A stretch of DNA of 64,000 bases. It comes from Anaerolineae bacterium (GTDB lineage Bacteria > Chloroflexota > Anaerolineae > Aggregatilineales > Ch27). The stretch spans positions 1 through 64,000 of the forward strand of contig JABLXG010000008.1 in NCBI GenBank assembly GCA_013178165.1, in the 5' to 3' direction. Positions 7,678-15,346 of the stretch are shown piece after piece. The translations under genes were made by a program, and so were the position numbers. The notes beneath the pieces were generated by a model. That model was given only the letters and a program-made list of their open reading frames with translations. It was not told the origin of the DNA and did no database searches. Positions within the stretch are counted from its first letter, which is position 1, and each line of letters opens with the position of its first letter.

Positions 7678-9810
7678 ATGAACAGGCGAACAAACTGGAT
7701 TCGGCTGGCTCTGCTCGGGGCGGTGCTCAGCATGGTATTGCTCGGCCTTGTTGATAGTCCGGCGAACATTACCCTGGCGCAGACCGGTGGGACGCTCAGC
7801 TATGGCTCCAGGCTCTATGCTACCCTCTCAACTGAAGCGCCTGCGGCCACCTACAGCTTCACGGGCAACGCCGGTGATCTGGTGACCGTCCTGGTTGAAA
7901 GCTGGACCGGGACGCTGGACGCGCAGATCGATCTGATCGCGCCAAACGGGGTGATTCTGGCGGCCAGCGACCGGAACCGGCGCGATGACGAACCGCTGGG
8001 CGCGTACCTGGCGGCTGTGTTGCCGGACGCCGGTATCTACCTGTTGCGGATCAGCGGCCAGAACGGGACGACGGGCGATTTCCTGCTGACGCTGCTGGGA
8101 AGGGGCGCGCTGACGGCAACCGCGCTGGCTTACGATCAGCCGGTCGATGTCGCCATCCCGCCGGGCGCCTCGCCGCAGTATTTCTCGTTTGTCGTGGAGG
8201 ATTGCCCGACGACTCTGCTGGTCACCAATCCTGCTGAGGGGCTGCCCTTCACCTTTCCATTCCTGGTCAAAGTGCGTGACCAGCGCGGCCAGACAGTGGC
8301 GTTGCTGCGCGGCGGCGAGGAGCTGGAGGACTGGGTGACGCTGGCACCATACAGCGGGCGCTATGAGGTAGAAGTGAGGGCGGCGGATCCGGCAGTTGCC
8401 GGCTCGCTGCGCCTGCTGGTGACCTGCTCCAGTGACAACCCCGGCTGCCCGCCGGGCCAGCCGATCGCTGGTTTGCCGGGCGGCTTGGCCGGCCTGGAAG
8501 CATGTCTACCCTGTCCTGATCCTGACGATGAAGTGCCGGGTGGGGGCTGCCCTGATCTCAATTTCAGGGCGTGGCAGTCTGAAGGTAACCCACTGGAGAT
8601 CATCGTCCGCTGGGATGCTGCGCCCGGCGCGGATGGATATGCGGTCTATGTCATCGGTCTGTTGGGCGGTGGAGGGGAAGTTTACCTGACTCATAGTGTG
8701 TGGACGCCGGGCGATCCGCTGGTATTCACCGCGGTTCTGCCGGAAGGCTATGCCGGATTCCGGTTTATCCTGCGGGTCTACAGCGGTGACGTGACGATCT
8801 GCACGGCGGAGACTGAAGTGACCATTGAGGGCGGGCCGACGTGCGAGCGCTTTACGGCCTGGCTTGCCGAACAGACGGACACGTCGGTGACTGTCGGCTG
8901 GTCTGATTACCCCGGTGCGGATGGCTACTGGGTCGCCGTCGGCGACGCTGCTACGCGTATGCTTTTGCCTGGTTGGCCGGTTGTCCTGCCGCCCAGCGAG
9001 CACAGCACCAGTATCGCGGGCTTGCTGCCCGGTGATTACTTCGTTGCCGTGGCTCCCTACCTGCCTCGTGGCGGGCCGATCTGCATCCGGGAAGTGCCCT
9101 TCACGATTGGGGGAGGGCCGGGGGAGCAGTTCATCTGTACTATCAGCACTGACCGTCGTGATGTGCCGGTGCGCGTGGGGCCAGGATATACGCGGGCCAT
9201 CTTCGCTTTCCTGACACCTGGTATGGAATATGGGGTTGCCGGGCAGGCGACGGATGGCGACGGTAACCTGTGGTGGCAGATCGACAAGACGCTGATCCCC
9301 GGCCATGAGATGGTGATCAGCCTGTGGGTGGCTGCCGACGACGTGGAGGAGAATGGCACGTGGTGCGCCAACGTGCCGCCGGGCGACGTGCCGCCGCTGA
9401 TCCCCCAAGAGCCAGACCGACCGACCGGTCAGTGGCTGCCGTGCGGCTCATGCGACACCTGTGGACATCCGGCCAGCGAATGTGTCACTTCACCGGAGGG
9501 GGAGTGCCTGTGGGATCCAGCCTCTTGCGCGGGCGTTCCGCCGGATGACGGCAGCGGGTGTTATGCGGTCATAGCGGCAGTGGATCCAGGGCGGTGCCAG
9601 ACGCCTGTCTCAGCCATGCTCGACACGCCGCCGAACTGCGGCAGCCGCTATACGCCGGGCACGACGATCAATGCCCATGCGGTGGCAGTCGACCCCAAGT
9701 GCAATGTGGAATACTGGTCAGGGTGCGGCGCGTCGGGCACAGAGAACAGCATCACCTTTACACCGACCGGCAGTTGTACGATTACAGCGCATATGTACTA
9801 CGGCAACTAG
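7678..9810 (+). CDS. Secreted PPC/FN3-like protein with SH3b-like domain and Cys-rich tail (paralogue 2)
   Basis: 710 residues. The ATG at 7678 follows GGGGGAGG and opens a signal peptide (cleavage near LAQ/TGGTL). Residues about 35-275 match the first 240 residues of the upstream protein, including GTLSYGSRLYATL, SFTGNAGDLV, GIYLLRISGQNGTTGDF, EGLPFTFPFLVKVRDQ and SGRYEVEV. Two FN3-like modules follow (GADGYAVYV and GADGYWVAV strands). Next comes a bacterial SH3-like segment (VPVRVGPGYTRAIFAFLTPG, about residue 500) that may bind peptidoglycan or a protein. The tail (about 580-710) is Cys-rich (LPCGSCDTCGHP, GECLWDPASC) and ends in a small repeat-like beta domain (TPGTTINAHAV, NSITFTPTGSCTITAHM). 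No enzyme motif was seen. It is probably a disulfide-stabilised surface or secreted protein working with its neighbour. Confidence 0.75.
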   Translation: MNRRTNWIRLALLGAVLSMVLLGLVDSPANITLAQTGGTLSYGSRLYATLSTEAPAATYSFTGNAGDLVTVLVESWTGTLDAQIDLIAPNGVILAASDRNRRDDEPLGAYLAAVLPDAGIYLLRISGQNGTTGDFLLTLLGRGALTATALAYDQPVDVAIPPGASPQYFSFVVEDCPTTLLVTNPAEGLPFTFPFLVKVRDQRGQTVALLRGGEELEDWVTLAPYSGRYEVEVRAADPAVAGSLRLLVTCSSDNPGCPPGQPIAGLPGGLAGLEACLPCPDPDDEVPGGGCPDLNFRAWQSEGNPLEIIVRWDAAPGADGYAVYVIGLLGGGGEVYLTHSVWTPGDPLVFTAVLPEGYAGFRFILRVYSGDVTICTAETEVTIEGGPTCERFTAWLAEQTDTSVTVGWSDYPGADGYWVAVGDAATRMLLPGWPVVLPPSEHSTSIAGLLPGDYFVAVAPYLPRGGPICIREVPFTIGGGPGEQFICTISTDRRDVPVRVGPGYTRAIFAFLTPGMEYGVAGQATDGDGNLWWQIDKTLIPGHEMVISLWVAADDVEENGTWCANVPPGDVPPLIPQEPDRPTGQWLPCGSCDTCGHPASECVTSPEGECLWDPASCAGVPPDDGSGCYAVIAAVDPGRCQTPVSAMLDTPPNCGSRYTPGTTINAHAVAVDPKCNVEYWSGCGASGTENSITFTPTGSCTITAHMYYGN

Positions 9811-9838
9811 GCCGTAGCCGCTGTAACAACGCTGACAG

Positions 9839-9895
9839 GGCGACTCCGCGATCAGTCCCAGGCCTATCAACCGGGATGCGATCGCCGGAGTCGCC
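9839..9895. terminator. Long imperfect hairpin after the secreted-protein genes
   Basis: GGCGACTCCG (9839-9848) pairs with CGGAGTCGCC (9886-9895) around a 37-nt loop. The flanking CAACGC and GCGTTG can extend the stem. There is no clear T tract, so it may be a factor-dependent terminator or an mRNA-stabilising structure. Confidence 0.4.
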
Positions 9896-9943
9896 TTGGC
9901 GTTGTAGAAGCATGAGATTGGATGCGGAATTGTGCTGAAGTGC

Positions 9944-9952
9944 TGGTACAAT
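9944..9952 (+). promoter_or_regulatory. Candidate extended -10 (TGGTACAAT)
   Basis: TGGTACAAT lies 34 nt upstream of the ATG at 9986. The identical nonamer occurs in front of two other genes in this window (30662-30670 plus strand, 18253-18261 minus strand). No good -35 is visible, which fits an extended -10 promoter. Confidence 0.4.
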
Positions 9953-9985
9953 GGGTAGAAATACCTCACACCAAGGAGCGAGGCC

Positions 9986-10633
9986 ATGAACTCCCTACCC
10001 GCCGATACCCGCCGCGATTCCGAATCGATCCGCCTCTTTGAATCCGATTTCCTGGAATTCTTCACGCATATCAGTCCGGTGACCGTCCTGGTGATGTGGG
10101 TGCCGGTGACGATTCTGTTGCTGGCCGACGCGGCAGCCAATGCGCCGGCGACTGGCTTTCCATGGTACATCCTGGTAGCGGTGATTCTTGGCTGGGCGCT
10201 GTGGACGCTGACGGAGTACACCCTGCACCGCTTCCTGTTTCATTACAAGCCGCGCACGCCACGGTTGGAGCGTCTCTTCTTCCTGTTTCATGGCGTGCAC
10301 CATGCCCAGCCACAGGATAAAACGCGCCTGGTTATGCCCCTTCCGGTCAGCATCCCGCTGGCCCTGCTATTCTACGGGTTGTTCTACCTGGTGGTGGCGG
10401 AACTGCTCAAAGCTCCGCTGTGGGTGAATCCGCTGATGGCGGGATTTGTTTTCGGTTATCTGTGTTACGACATGATCCATTACGCGACCCACCACTTCCC
10501 CATGCGCTCGCGGGTGGCCAGGTTTCTCAAGCGCTACCACATGATGCACCACTACAAAGACCCGGACACGCGCTTTGGCGTCAGCGTGCCCATCTGGGAC
10601 TATGTTTTTGGGACGGTAGGGCAGGGGCGCTGA
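9986..10633 (+). CDS. Fatty acid hydroxylase/sterol desaturase superfamily protein
   Basis: 215 residues, ATG at 9986 with AAGGAG nearby. This is an integral membrane di-iron oxygenase family. The His clusters are all present: HRFLFH (about 82-87), HGVHH (about 100-104), HYATHH (about 168-173) and HMMHH (about 189-193). They are embedded between four hydrophobic segments. The length fits small bacterial members of the superfamily, which hydroxylate or desaturate fatty acyl chains, sterols or carotenoids in the membrane. The substrate cannot be told from the sequence. The gene appears monocistronic, with a TGGTACAAT element upstream, and it converges on the Mrp operon. Confidence 0.85.
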   Translation: MNSLPADTRRDSESIRLFESDFLEFFTHISPVTVLVMWVPVTILLLADAAANAPATGFPWYILVAVILGWALWTLTEYTLHRFLFHYKPRTPRLERLFFLFHGVHHAQPQDKTRLVMPLPVSIPLALLFYGLFYLVVAELLKAPLWVNPLMAGFVFGYLCYDMIHYATHHFPMRSRVARFLKRYHMMHHYKDPDTRFGVSVPIWDYVFGTVGQGR

Positions 10634-10738
10634 GTCGTTTCCACTCCAAATCCAAGAAGTAAGATGCCTCGGCCAGCCAGAAGACTTCAGCTGGCCGGGG
10701 TTGTGGAAAGGATTAAAGAGATCAGCAGACCCGCTGGT

Positions 10739-11158
10739 TCAGCGGGTACGCGCTCCCGCTTCAATAGCAGGCGTACTCCCATCTGCCTCGGAGGAGTCGC
10801 AGCGGCGGCTTTGCAGACGGTGGGTACGCCGATCGTACCGGTCGCATAGCTGGTCAACGACCGTGTTGGCCCACAGGGGGGTACCGTTGAAGTAGGCAGC
10901 GCGGGCGATCATATGGGTGGCGACCGGCGTGGTCAGCATGACGAACACCACGGTCGCCAGGGCCTGCGCGGATACGGTCAGGTCGCCAAAGAAAACCGCT
11001 GCTGCCAGCAACGTCGCGCCGACGCCCAGGGTTGCCCCTTTGGCGCTGGCGGACATGCGCATGAAGACATCCGGCATCCGCACCAGCCCGATCGCCGCGA
11101 TGACAATGAAGACCGACCCGATGATCATGAGCAGCGCGCTCAGGGTTTCACTGATCAC
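10739..11158 (-). CDS. mrpG: Mrp antiporter subunit G
   Basis: 139 residues from the GTG at 11158, which has AAAGGAG 8 nt upstream; a TTG 18 nt further out (11176) lacks such a site. It overlaps the end of mrpF by 11 bases. Three hydrophobic segments and the family features GLVRMPDVFMRM and ATLGVGATLLAAA identify MrpG/MnhG, the last structural subunit of the Mrp cation/proton antiporter. Residues beyond about 95 (ANTVVDQLCDRYDRR to the end) form a polar C-terminal extension rich in Arg and Ser that core MrpG proteins usually lack or have short. It is the last gene of the operon. Confidence 0.88.
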   Translation of the reverse strand: MISETLSALLMIIGSVFIVIAAIGLVRMPDVFMRMSASAKGATLGVGATLLAAAVFFGDLTVSAQALATVVFVMLTTPVATHMIARAAYFNGTPLWANTVVDQLCDRYDRRTHRLQSRRCDSSEADGSTPAIEAGARTR

Positions 11159-11426
11159 GGAGGGTGCTCCTTTCAATGTAGTAGGCGAAGGCCACCGTCC
11201 CCAGGAAGGAGAGCAGGGCGATCACCAGCGCCACATCCAGCATCAGGGATACATTGGTGGCGATGGCGTAGACGGCGGTCACACTGATTCCGATCAGGGA
11301 AAGGAAGTCCAGCGCCACAACGCGGTCCGGCAGGCTGGGGCCGCGCAACAGTCGGAAGAAGGCCAGCAACATCGCGCCAACCAGTAGCGGCAGGCTGATT
11401 AGCAGGGCCAGTAGACTCAGGTTCAT
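11148..11426 (-). CDS. mrpF: Mrp antiporter subunit F
   Basis: 92 residues with three hydrophobic helices. The RLLRGPSLPDRVVALDFLS segment is diagnostic of MrpF/MnhF, a small membrane subunit of the Mrp Na+/H+ antiporter. Its ATG at 11426 overlaps the mrpE stop in an ATGA arrangement, implying translational coupling. The order E-F-G is the canonical one. Confidence 0.92.
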   Translation of the reverse strand: MNLSLLALLISLPLLVGAMLLAFFRLLRGPSLPDRVVALDFLSLIGISVTAVYAIATNVSLMLDVALVIALLSFLGTVAFAYYIERSTLRDQ

Positions 11427-11896
11427 GCGAACAACTCCTTGATCCGGCGTTCGAAACCGTTCTTGATTTCCGCCCGGAAGGTTTCCACGCTCTCGATGTG
11501 AATGACATGCACGTAGAGTTCGCTCCGGTCATCGGAGATATCCAGCGAGAGTGTGCCAGGGGTCAGCGTCAGCAGGTTGGCCAGCAACGTGATCTGCAGG
11601 TCGGATGTCAGCTCCAGCGGGACAGCGATCACACCGGGCCGCATGTCGTAGCGTGGCTTGAGCACGTAATAGGCCATCCGCAGATTGGCCAGCAGTAACT
11701 CGGTCAGGAAGAATCCGGCAAAGCGGATAGCCAGCCAGAATTTGTGGAAGTACACCGGGCGCTCATCGCTGCGGCGTGTCAGCCACAGAATCAGGTAGCC
11801 CAGCCCGAAACCGATCGCCAGATTGCTCGCAGTGAACTGCCCGGTCAGGGCGATCCAGGCCAGGGCCAGCAGGATATTGAGCAGAAAAGTGGTCAC
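11423..11896 (-). CDS. mrpE: Mrp antiporter subunit E
   Basis: 157 residues. The start is a GTG at 11896 overlapping the mrpD stop (GTGA). There are two N-terminal hydrophobic helices ([15 protein letters not shown] and FGLGYLILW), then a soluble domain with [13 protein letters not shown] and [17 protein letters not shown], the hallmark of MrpE/MnhE. MrpE is needed for assembly or activity of the antiporter complex in the cytoplasmic membrane. The C-terminus is slightly extended and charged ([12 protein letters not shown]). Confidence 0.92.
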   Translation of the reverse strand: MTTFLLNILLALAWIALTGQFTASNLAIGFGLGYLILWLTRRSDERPVYFHKFWLAIRFAGFFLTELLLANLRMAYYVLKPRYDMRPGVIAVPLELTSDLQITLLANLLTLTPGTLSLDISDDRSELYVHVIHIESVETFRAEIKNGFERRIKELFA

Positions 11897-13392
11897 AGGG
11901 CGCCTCCCAGTACTGTCTGGATGTAAGCGGACGGGTCGATCAGTTGCTGCGCGGCGGCGGTCGCCAGCGTGAAGATCGGCTCCGCCAGCATGCCCAGCAG
12001 CACGGTCAGGCCCACCAGGGTTAACGCGGGCAGGAAGTAAAGCAGCCGTTCCCGCCCCTGCAGGACGTGGATCGGCTCCTGCACCGTGCGCGGCTTCCAG
12101 AACGCTTCCGTCCAGATTTTGGTCATGGAGAACAGGGTCAGGATACTCACACCCAGGCCGACAGCGGTGATGGCGTACTGGCCGGCTTCCAGCCCGGCGC
12201 GTACCAGGGCGAACTTGGCCCAGAAGCCGGAAAGCGGTGGCAGGCCGGCCAGCGACAGGGCTGGCAACAGGAACAACAGTGCCACGCCAAGATGGGACTG
12301 GTACAGCCCGCCGAGTTGCTTGAGATGATAAGTCCCCTGCAGGCGGTGCACGATTCCGCTGACCAGAAAGAGCGCCGACTTGGTGATGATGACGTGCACC
12401 ATGAAAACCAGCGTTGCTGCCAGCGCCAGCGGTGTATATAGCCCCAGCCCCAGCAGCAGGTAGCCGATCTGGCTGATGATGTGGAAGGAAAGCAGCCGCC
12501 GCATCTCCATCTGGGCCACTGCTCCCAGTACGCCGGTGACCATGGTCAGCCCGGCCAGGACCAGCAGAAGGGTATGCGTGTAGGCGATGTCCTGGGTGAA
12601 GAGCAGGGTGAAGGTGCGGATCAGGGCGTAGACGCCGACTTTGGTGAGCAGGGCGGCAAAGATGGTCGTCACCGGCAATGGCGGCGTATGGTACGAATCA
12701 GGCAGCCAGAAGAACAGCGGGAAGATCGCGGCCTTGATCCCGAAAGCAACCAGGAACAGCATCGCCAGCACGGTGATCAGCCCTGACTGACCCAGACGCG
12801 GGAGTTGTACAGCCAGGTCAGCCAGGTTGAGCGTGCCAGCCACGCTATACAGGATGCCCACCGCGCTCAGGAACAGCGCGGATGCGATCAGGTTCAGGGT
12901 GAAGTACTTGATCGCTCCGGCCAGTTGCGCCCGTTCGCCGCCCAGCACCAGCAGCACAAACGACGCAATCAGCAGCACCTCAAACCACACATACAGGTTG
13001 AACAGGTCGCCGGTCAGAAAGGCCCCGCTAACACCCATCAGCAGGATCAACAACAAGGGGTAGTAGCCAAACGATTCGCGGGCAGGGTCCATACTGACCA
13101 GTGAATACACCATGACCACCGCCCCCATCAGGCCGGTCACGGTGACCATGACCGCGCTGAACAGATCGGCTGCCAGCGTGATGCCGAATGGCGCAGGCCA
13201 ATCGCCGATCTGCAGGGCAAGGATTCCATCGTTGACTACACTGATCAGGAGCAGCACTGCTACCACCAGCAGGCCAGCGGCGCCGGCGAGACCCAGCCAG
13301 CGTTGCATCCGGCGTTGCCGCCAGGCCAGCAACGCCGCGCCCGCCGCGATCAGCGGAATAAGGATCGGAAGGACAAGAAGGTGATGCATCAC
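11893..13392 (-). CDS. mrpD: Mrp antiporter subunit D
   Basis: 499 residues, with an initial GTG at 13392 directly followed by ATG 13389; either could be used. It is about 14 hydrophobic helices long and belongs to the proton-pumping NuoL/M/N-like family. Conserved features are the Glu in [13 protein letters not shown], the Lys in [18 protein letters not shown], the following [12 protein letters not shown], and [10 protein letters not shown] near the end. MrpD is one of the two large putative ion-translocating subunits of Mrp. It lies between mrpC and mrpE as in classical operons. Confidence 0.93.
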   Translation of the reverse strand: MMHHLLVLPILIPLIAAGAALLAWRQRRMQRWLGLAGAAGLLVVAVLLLISVVNDGILALQIGDWPAPFGITLAADLFSAVMVTVTGLMGAVVMVYSLVSMDPARESFGYYPLLLILLMGVSGAFLTGDLFNLYVWFEVLLIASFVLLVLGGERAQLAGAIKYFTLNLIASALFLSAVGILYSVAGTLNLADLAVQLPRLGQSGLITVLAMLFLVAFGIKAAIFPLFFWLPDSYHTPPLPVTTIFAALLTKVGVYALIRTFTLLFTQDIAYTHTLLLVLAGLTMVTGVLGAVAQMEMRRLLSFHIISQIGYLLLGLGLYTPLALAATLVFMVHVIITKSALFLVSGIVHRLQGTYHLKQLGGLYQSHLGVALLFLLPALSLAGLPPLSGFWAKFALVRAGLEAGQYAITAVGLGVSILTLFSMTKIWTEAFWKPRTVQEPIHVLQGRERLLYFLPALTLVGLTVLLGMLAEPIFTLATAAAQQLIDPSAYIQTVLGGAL

Positions 13393-13412
13393 TGACTTTG
13401 CCTTTCTGCCTG

Positions 13413-13754
13413 CTAGGTATCCGGGGTCCGGATTTTGTCCAGATCGACGCTGCCTACCGCCTGGTAAACCCGCTTGAACAGCACCAGTGCGAACGCCTGG
13501 ATGCCGAACCCGATCACGATCGCGGTCAGGATCAGGGCCTGGGGGACGGGATCGGTGGCAACGGGGGCGGCACCCTCTGCGGGCACCAGCGCCGGCGCGC
13601 CGCGGTTGAGGCCGCCGACCGTGAAGATCAGGAGGTTGGCAGCGTGGCCCAGCAGCACCAGACCGATGATCACTTTGACCATACTGCGCCGCATGACCAT
13701 GTAGAACCCGGCTGCGTACAGCCCGCCGATGACTACTGCCAGCAAAATCTCCAT
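13413..13754 (-). CDS. mrpC: Mrp antiporter subunit C
   Basis: 113 residues, three hydrophobic helices, NuoK-like. [18 protein letters not shown] and [20 protein letters not shown] are typical of MrpC/MnhC. The ATG at 13754 lies 4 nt after the mrpB stop, and its Shine-Dalgarno (GGAGG) is embedded in the last codons of mrpB, so translation is coupled. Confidence 0.93.
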   Translation of the reverse strand: MEILLAVVIGGLYAAGFYMVMRRSMVKVIIGLVLLGHAANLLIFTVGGLNRGAPALVPAEGAAPVATDPVPQALILTAIVIGFGIQAFALVLFKRVYQAVGSVDLDKIRTPDT

Positions 13755-13758
13755 CCGC

Positions 13759-14169
13759 CTATTCCTCCATCAGCGTGAAAATCATCATCAACGCAACGCC
13801 GATCACGACCAGGAACACGCCAAGGTCAAAGATCAGCGGCGTGCCAACCTTGCCGATGACCGGCAGTTCGACAGTGCTCCACAGTCCGGTCATGAACGGC
13901 TTTCCGGCTAGCAGGGCTATCAGGCCGCTGGCGGCGGCCAGTAACAACCCGATCGCAATGAAGCGGCGGGGCGAGAATCGTAGCACGGCCCGCGCCTGTT
14001 GCATGTCATGAGCGATGGCGTACAGGGCAAAGGCCGCCGCCACCACCAACCCGGCGATGAAACCACCCCCTGGCTCGTTGTGCCCGCGCACAAGCACAAA
14101 CAACGCAAAGAGGAGCTGCAAAGGCAGCAGGTAGCGAACCGCAACCGACAGAATGGCGGATTTGCTCAT
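13759..14169 (-). CDS. mrpB: Mrp antiporter subunit B
   Basis: 136 residues, four hydrophobic helices. The [13 protein letters not shown] motif at about 29-41 is diagnostic of MrpB/MnhB and of the equivalent domain in fused MrpA proteins. The start overlaps the stop of the upstream site-2 protease gene (ATGA), so the protease and mrpB are translationally coupled. mrpA lies on the far side of that protease gene, which is an unusual arrangement. Confidence 0.93.
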   Translation of the reverse strand: MSKSAILSVAVRYLLPLQLLFALFVLVRGHNEPGGGFIAGLVVAAAFALYAIAHDMQQARAVLRFSPRRFIAIGLLLAAASGLIALLAGKPFMTGLWSTVELPVIGKVGTPLIFDLGVFLVVIGVALMMIFTLMEE

Positions 14170-15296
14170 AGCTGCGGCTCCATTCTCACATTAAGCTGGG
14201 CGCGGACTTCCAGCAGACGGGTGACGTCTTCACGGGAAAGCAGACCCACCAGGCGGCCTTGTTCCATGACCGGGATGTAGACCCCTGCTTGACCCAGACG
14301 GCCCAGAACATCCATCAGCTTCATCTCCGGCGGTACAGCCTCCAGTCGATCCAGCGGCACGGCGATCTGCCCGACAGTAGTAAGGGGCCGCTGCGCTGCC
14401 GGGACATCCTTGATCTCATTGATGGTTAGCAGTCCTTCGATTCCATCGCCGTTAGTCACAACAAAGACGCGCTGACCGCTGGTGAGAATCTGCGTATCGA
14501 TCAGCGTCTGCAGAGATGTCAGGGGGGTGACACGCGGAAAACCGGTATTCATTGCCTGCGCTACGCGCACATCATGCAGGAGGTACCGCGTGCTGGTCTG
14601 GGCGTAATTCGCGGCAATGGCATTCTGCAGGAACCAGCCGATAAAGATCAGCCACAGGCCATTGAAGATGCTGCCGGTAAGCAGTGTGAAGATGCCCCAG
14701 GCGCTGAAGCCTAGCGCCACGACCTGGCCAATTCCTGAAGCGATCAGGGTAGCGCGCTGAAAGCTGCCGGTCCAGTGCCAGATCGCCGCACGTAGCATCC
14801 TGCCGCCATCCAGCGGGAAACCAGGGATCAGGTTGAACAGCGCCAGGATCAGGTTGATCCGGGCCAGCCACACGCTGGGCGCGGCCAGCAGCGGGATGGC
14901 GTGATCGATCAGAAAGAGCAGTTCAAAGGCGCCCGCCAGGGCAAAACTGGCTAACGGTCCGGCGATGGCGATGCGGAATTCCACACCCGGCTTGGTAGGC
15001 TCCTCGCTGATGTATGCTGCACCGCCGAAGATGAACAGCGTGATCTGCTGTACGGGCACGCCGTTGCGCAGGGCCACCAGCGCATGGGCCAGCTCGTGCA
15101 CCAGCACTGAGCCGAAGAACAGCAGGCTGGTCAGCAAGCCAAGTGCCCAGTGGGCCTGGAGGCTGAGTTGAGGGTACTCCGCCGGGAAGTAGCCTGTCGC
15201 CAGCGACCAGGTCACCAGGCCGAAGATCAAAAACCAGCTAGGATGCACCCCAATCGGGATATTCCACAGGCGTAACAGTGTGATCGTCCGTTCCAT
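14166..15296 (-). CDS. Site-2 protease (M50) with C-terminal CBS pair, inside the mrp operon
   Basis: 376 residues. The ATG at 15296 is chosen because AGGAGG lies 9 nt upstream and the conserved N-terminus [11 protein letters not shown]-like follows at once. The zinc protease motif HELAHA is at residues 67-72 in a membrane helix, and the second motif [10 protein letters not shown] (Asp ligand) is at about 160, both intact. Residues about 235-376 form a CBS pair ([20 protein letters not shown], then VPAQ to [19 protein letters not shown] and [18 protein letters not shown]). This is the Rip3/SpoIVFB-like subgroup of intramembrane proteases whose CBS domains may sense nucleotides. It is placed between mrpA and mrpB, overlaps mrpB by 4 nt, and probably belongs to the same transcript. 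The substrate is unknown; a regulatory membrane protein or an antiporter subunit is possible. Confidence 0.9.
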   Translation of the reverse strand: MERTITLLRLWNIPIGVHPSWFLIFGLVTWSLATGYFPAEYPQLSLQAHWALGLLTSLLFFGSVLVHELAHALVALRNGVPVQQITLFIFGGAAYISEEPTKPGVEFRIAIAGPLASFALAGAFELLFLIDHAIPLLAAPSVWLARINLILALFNLIPGFPLDGGRMLRAAIWHWTGSFQRATLIASGIGQVVALGFSAWGIFTLLTGSIFNGLWLIFIGWFLQNAIAANYAQTSTRYLLHDVRVAQAMNTGFPRVTPLTSLQTLIDTQILTSGQRVFVVTNGDGIEGLLTINEIKDVPAAQRPLTTVGQIAVPLDRLEAVPPEMKLMDVLGRLGQAGVYIPVMEQGRLVGLLSREDVTRLLEVRAQLNVRMEPQL

Positions 15297-15346
15297 TTTG
15301 CAGTACCTCCTAAAACTCAATCCCTGGCGTCAGACAGTCCGCATGA

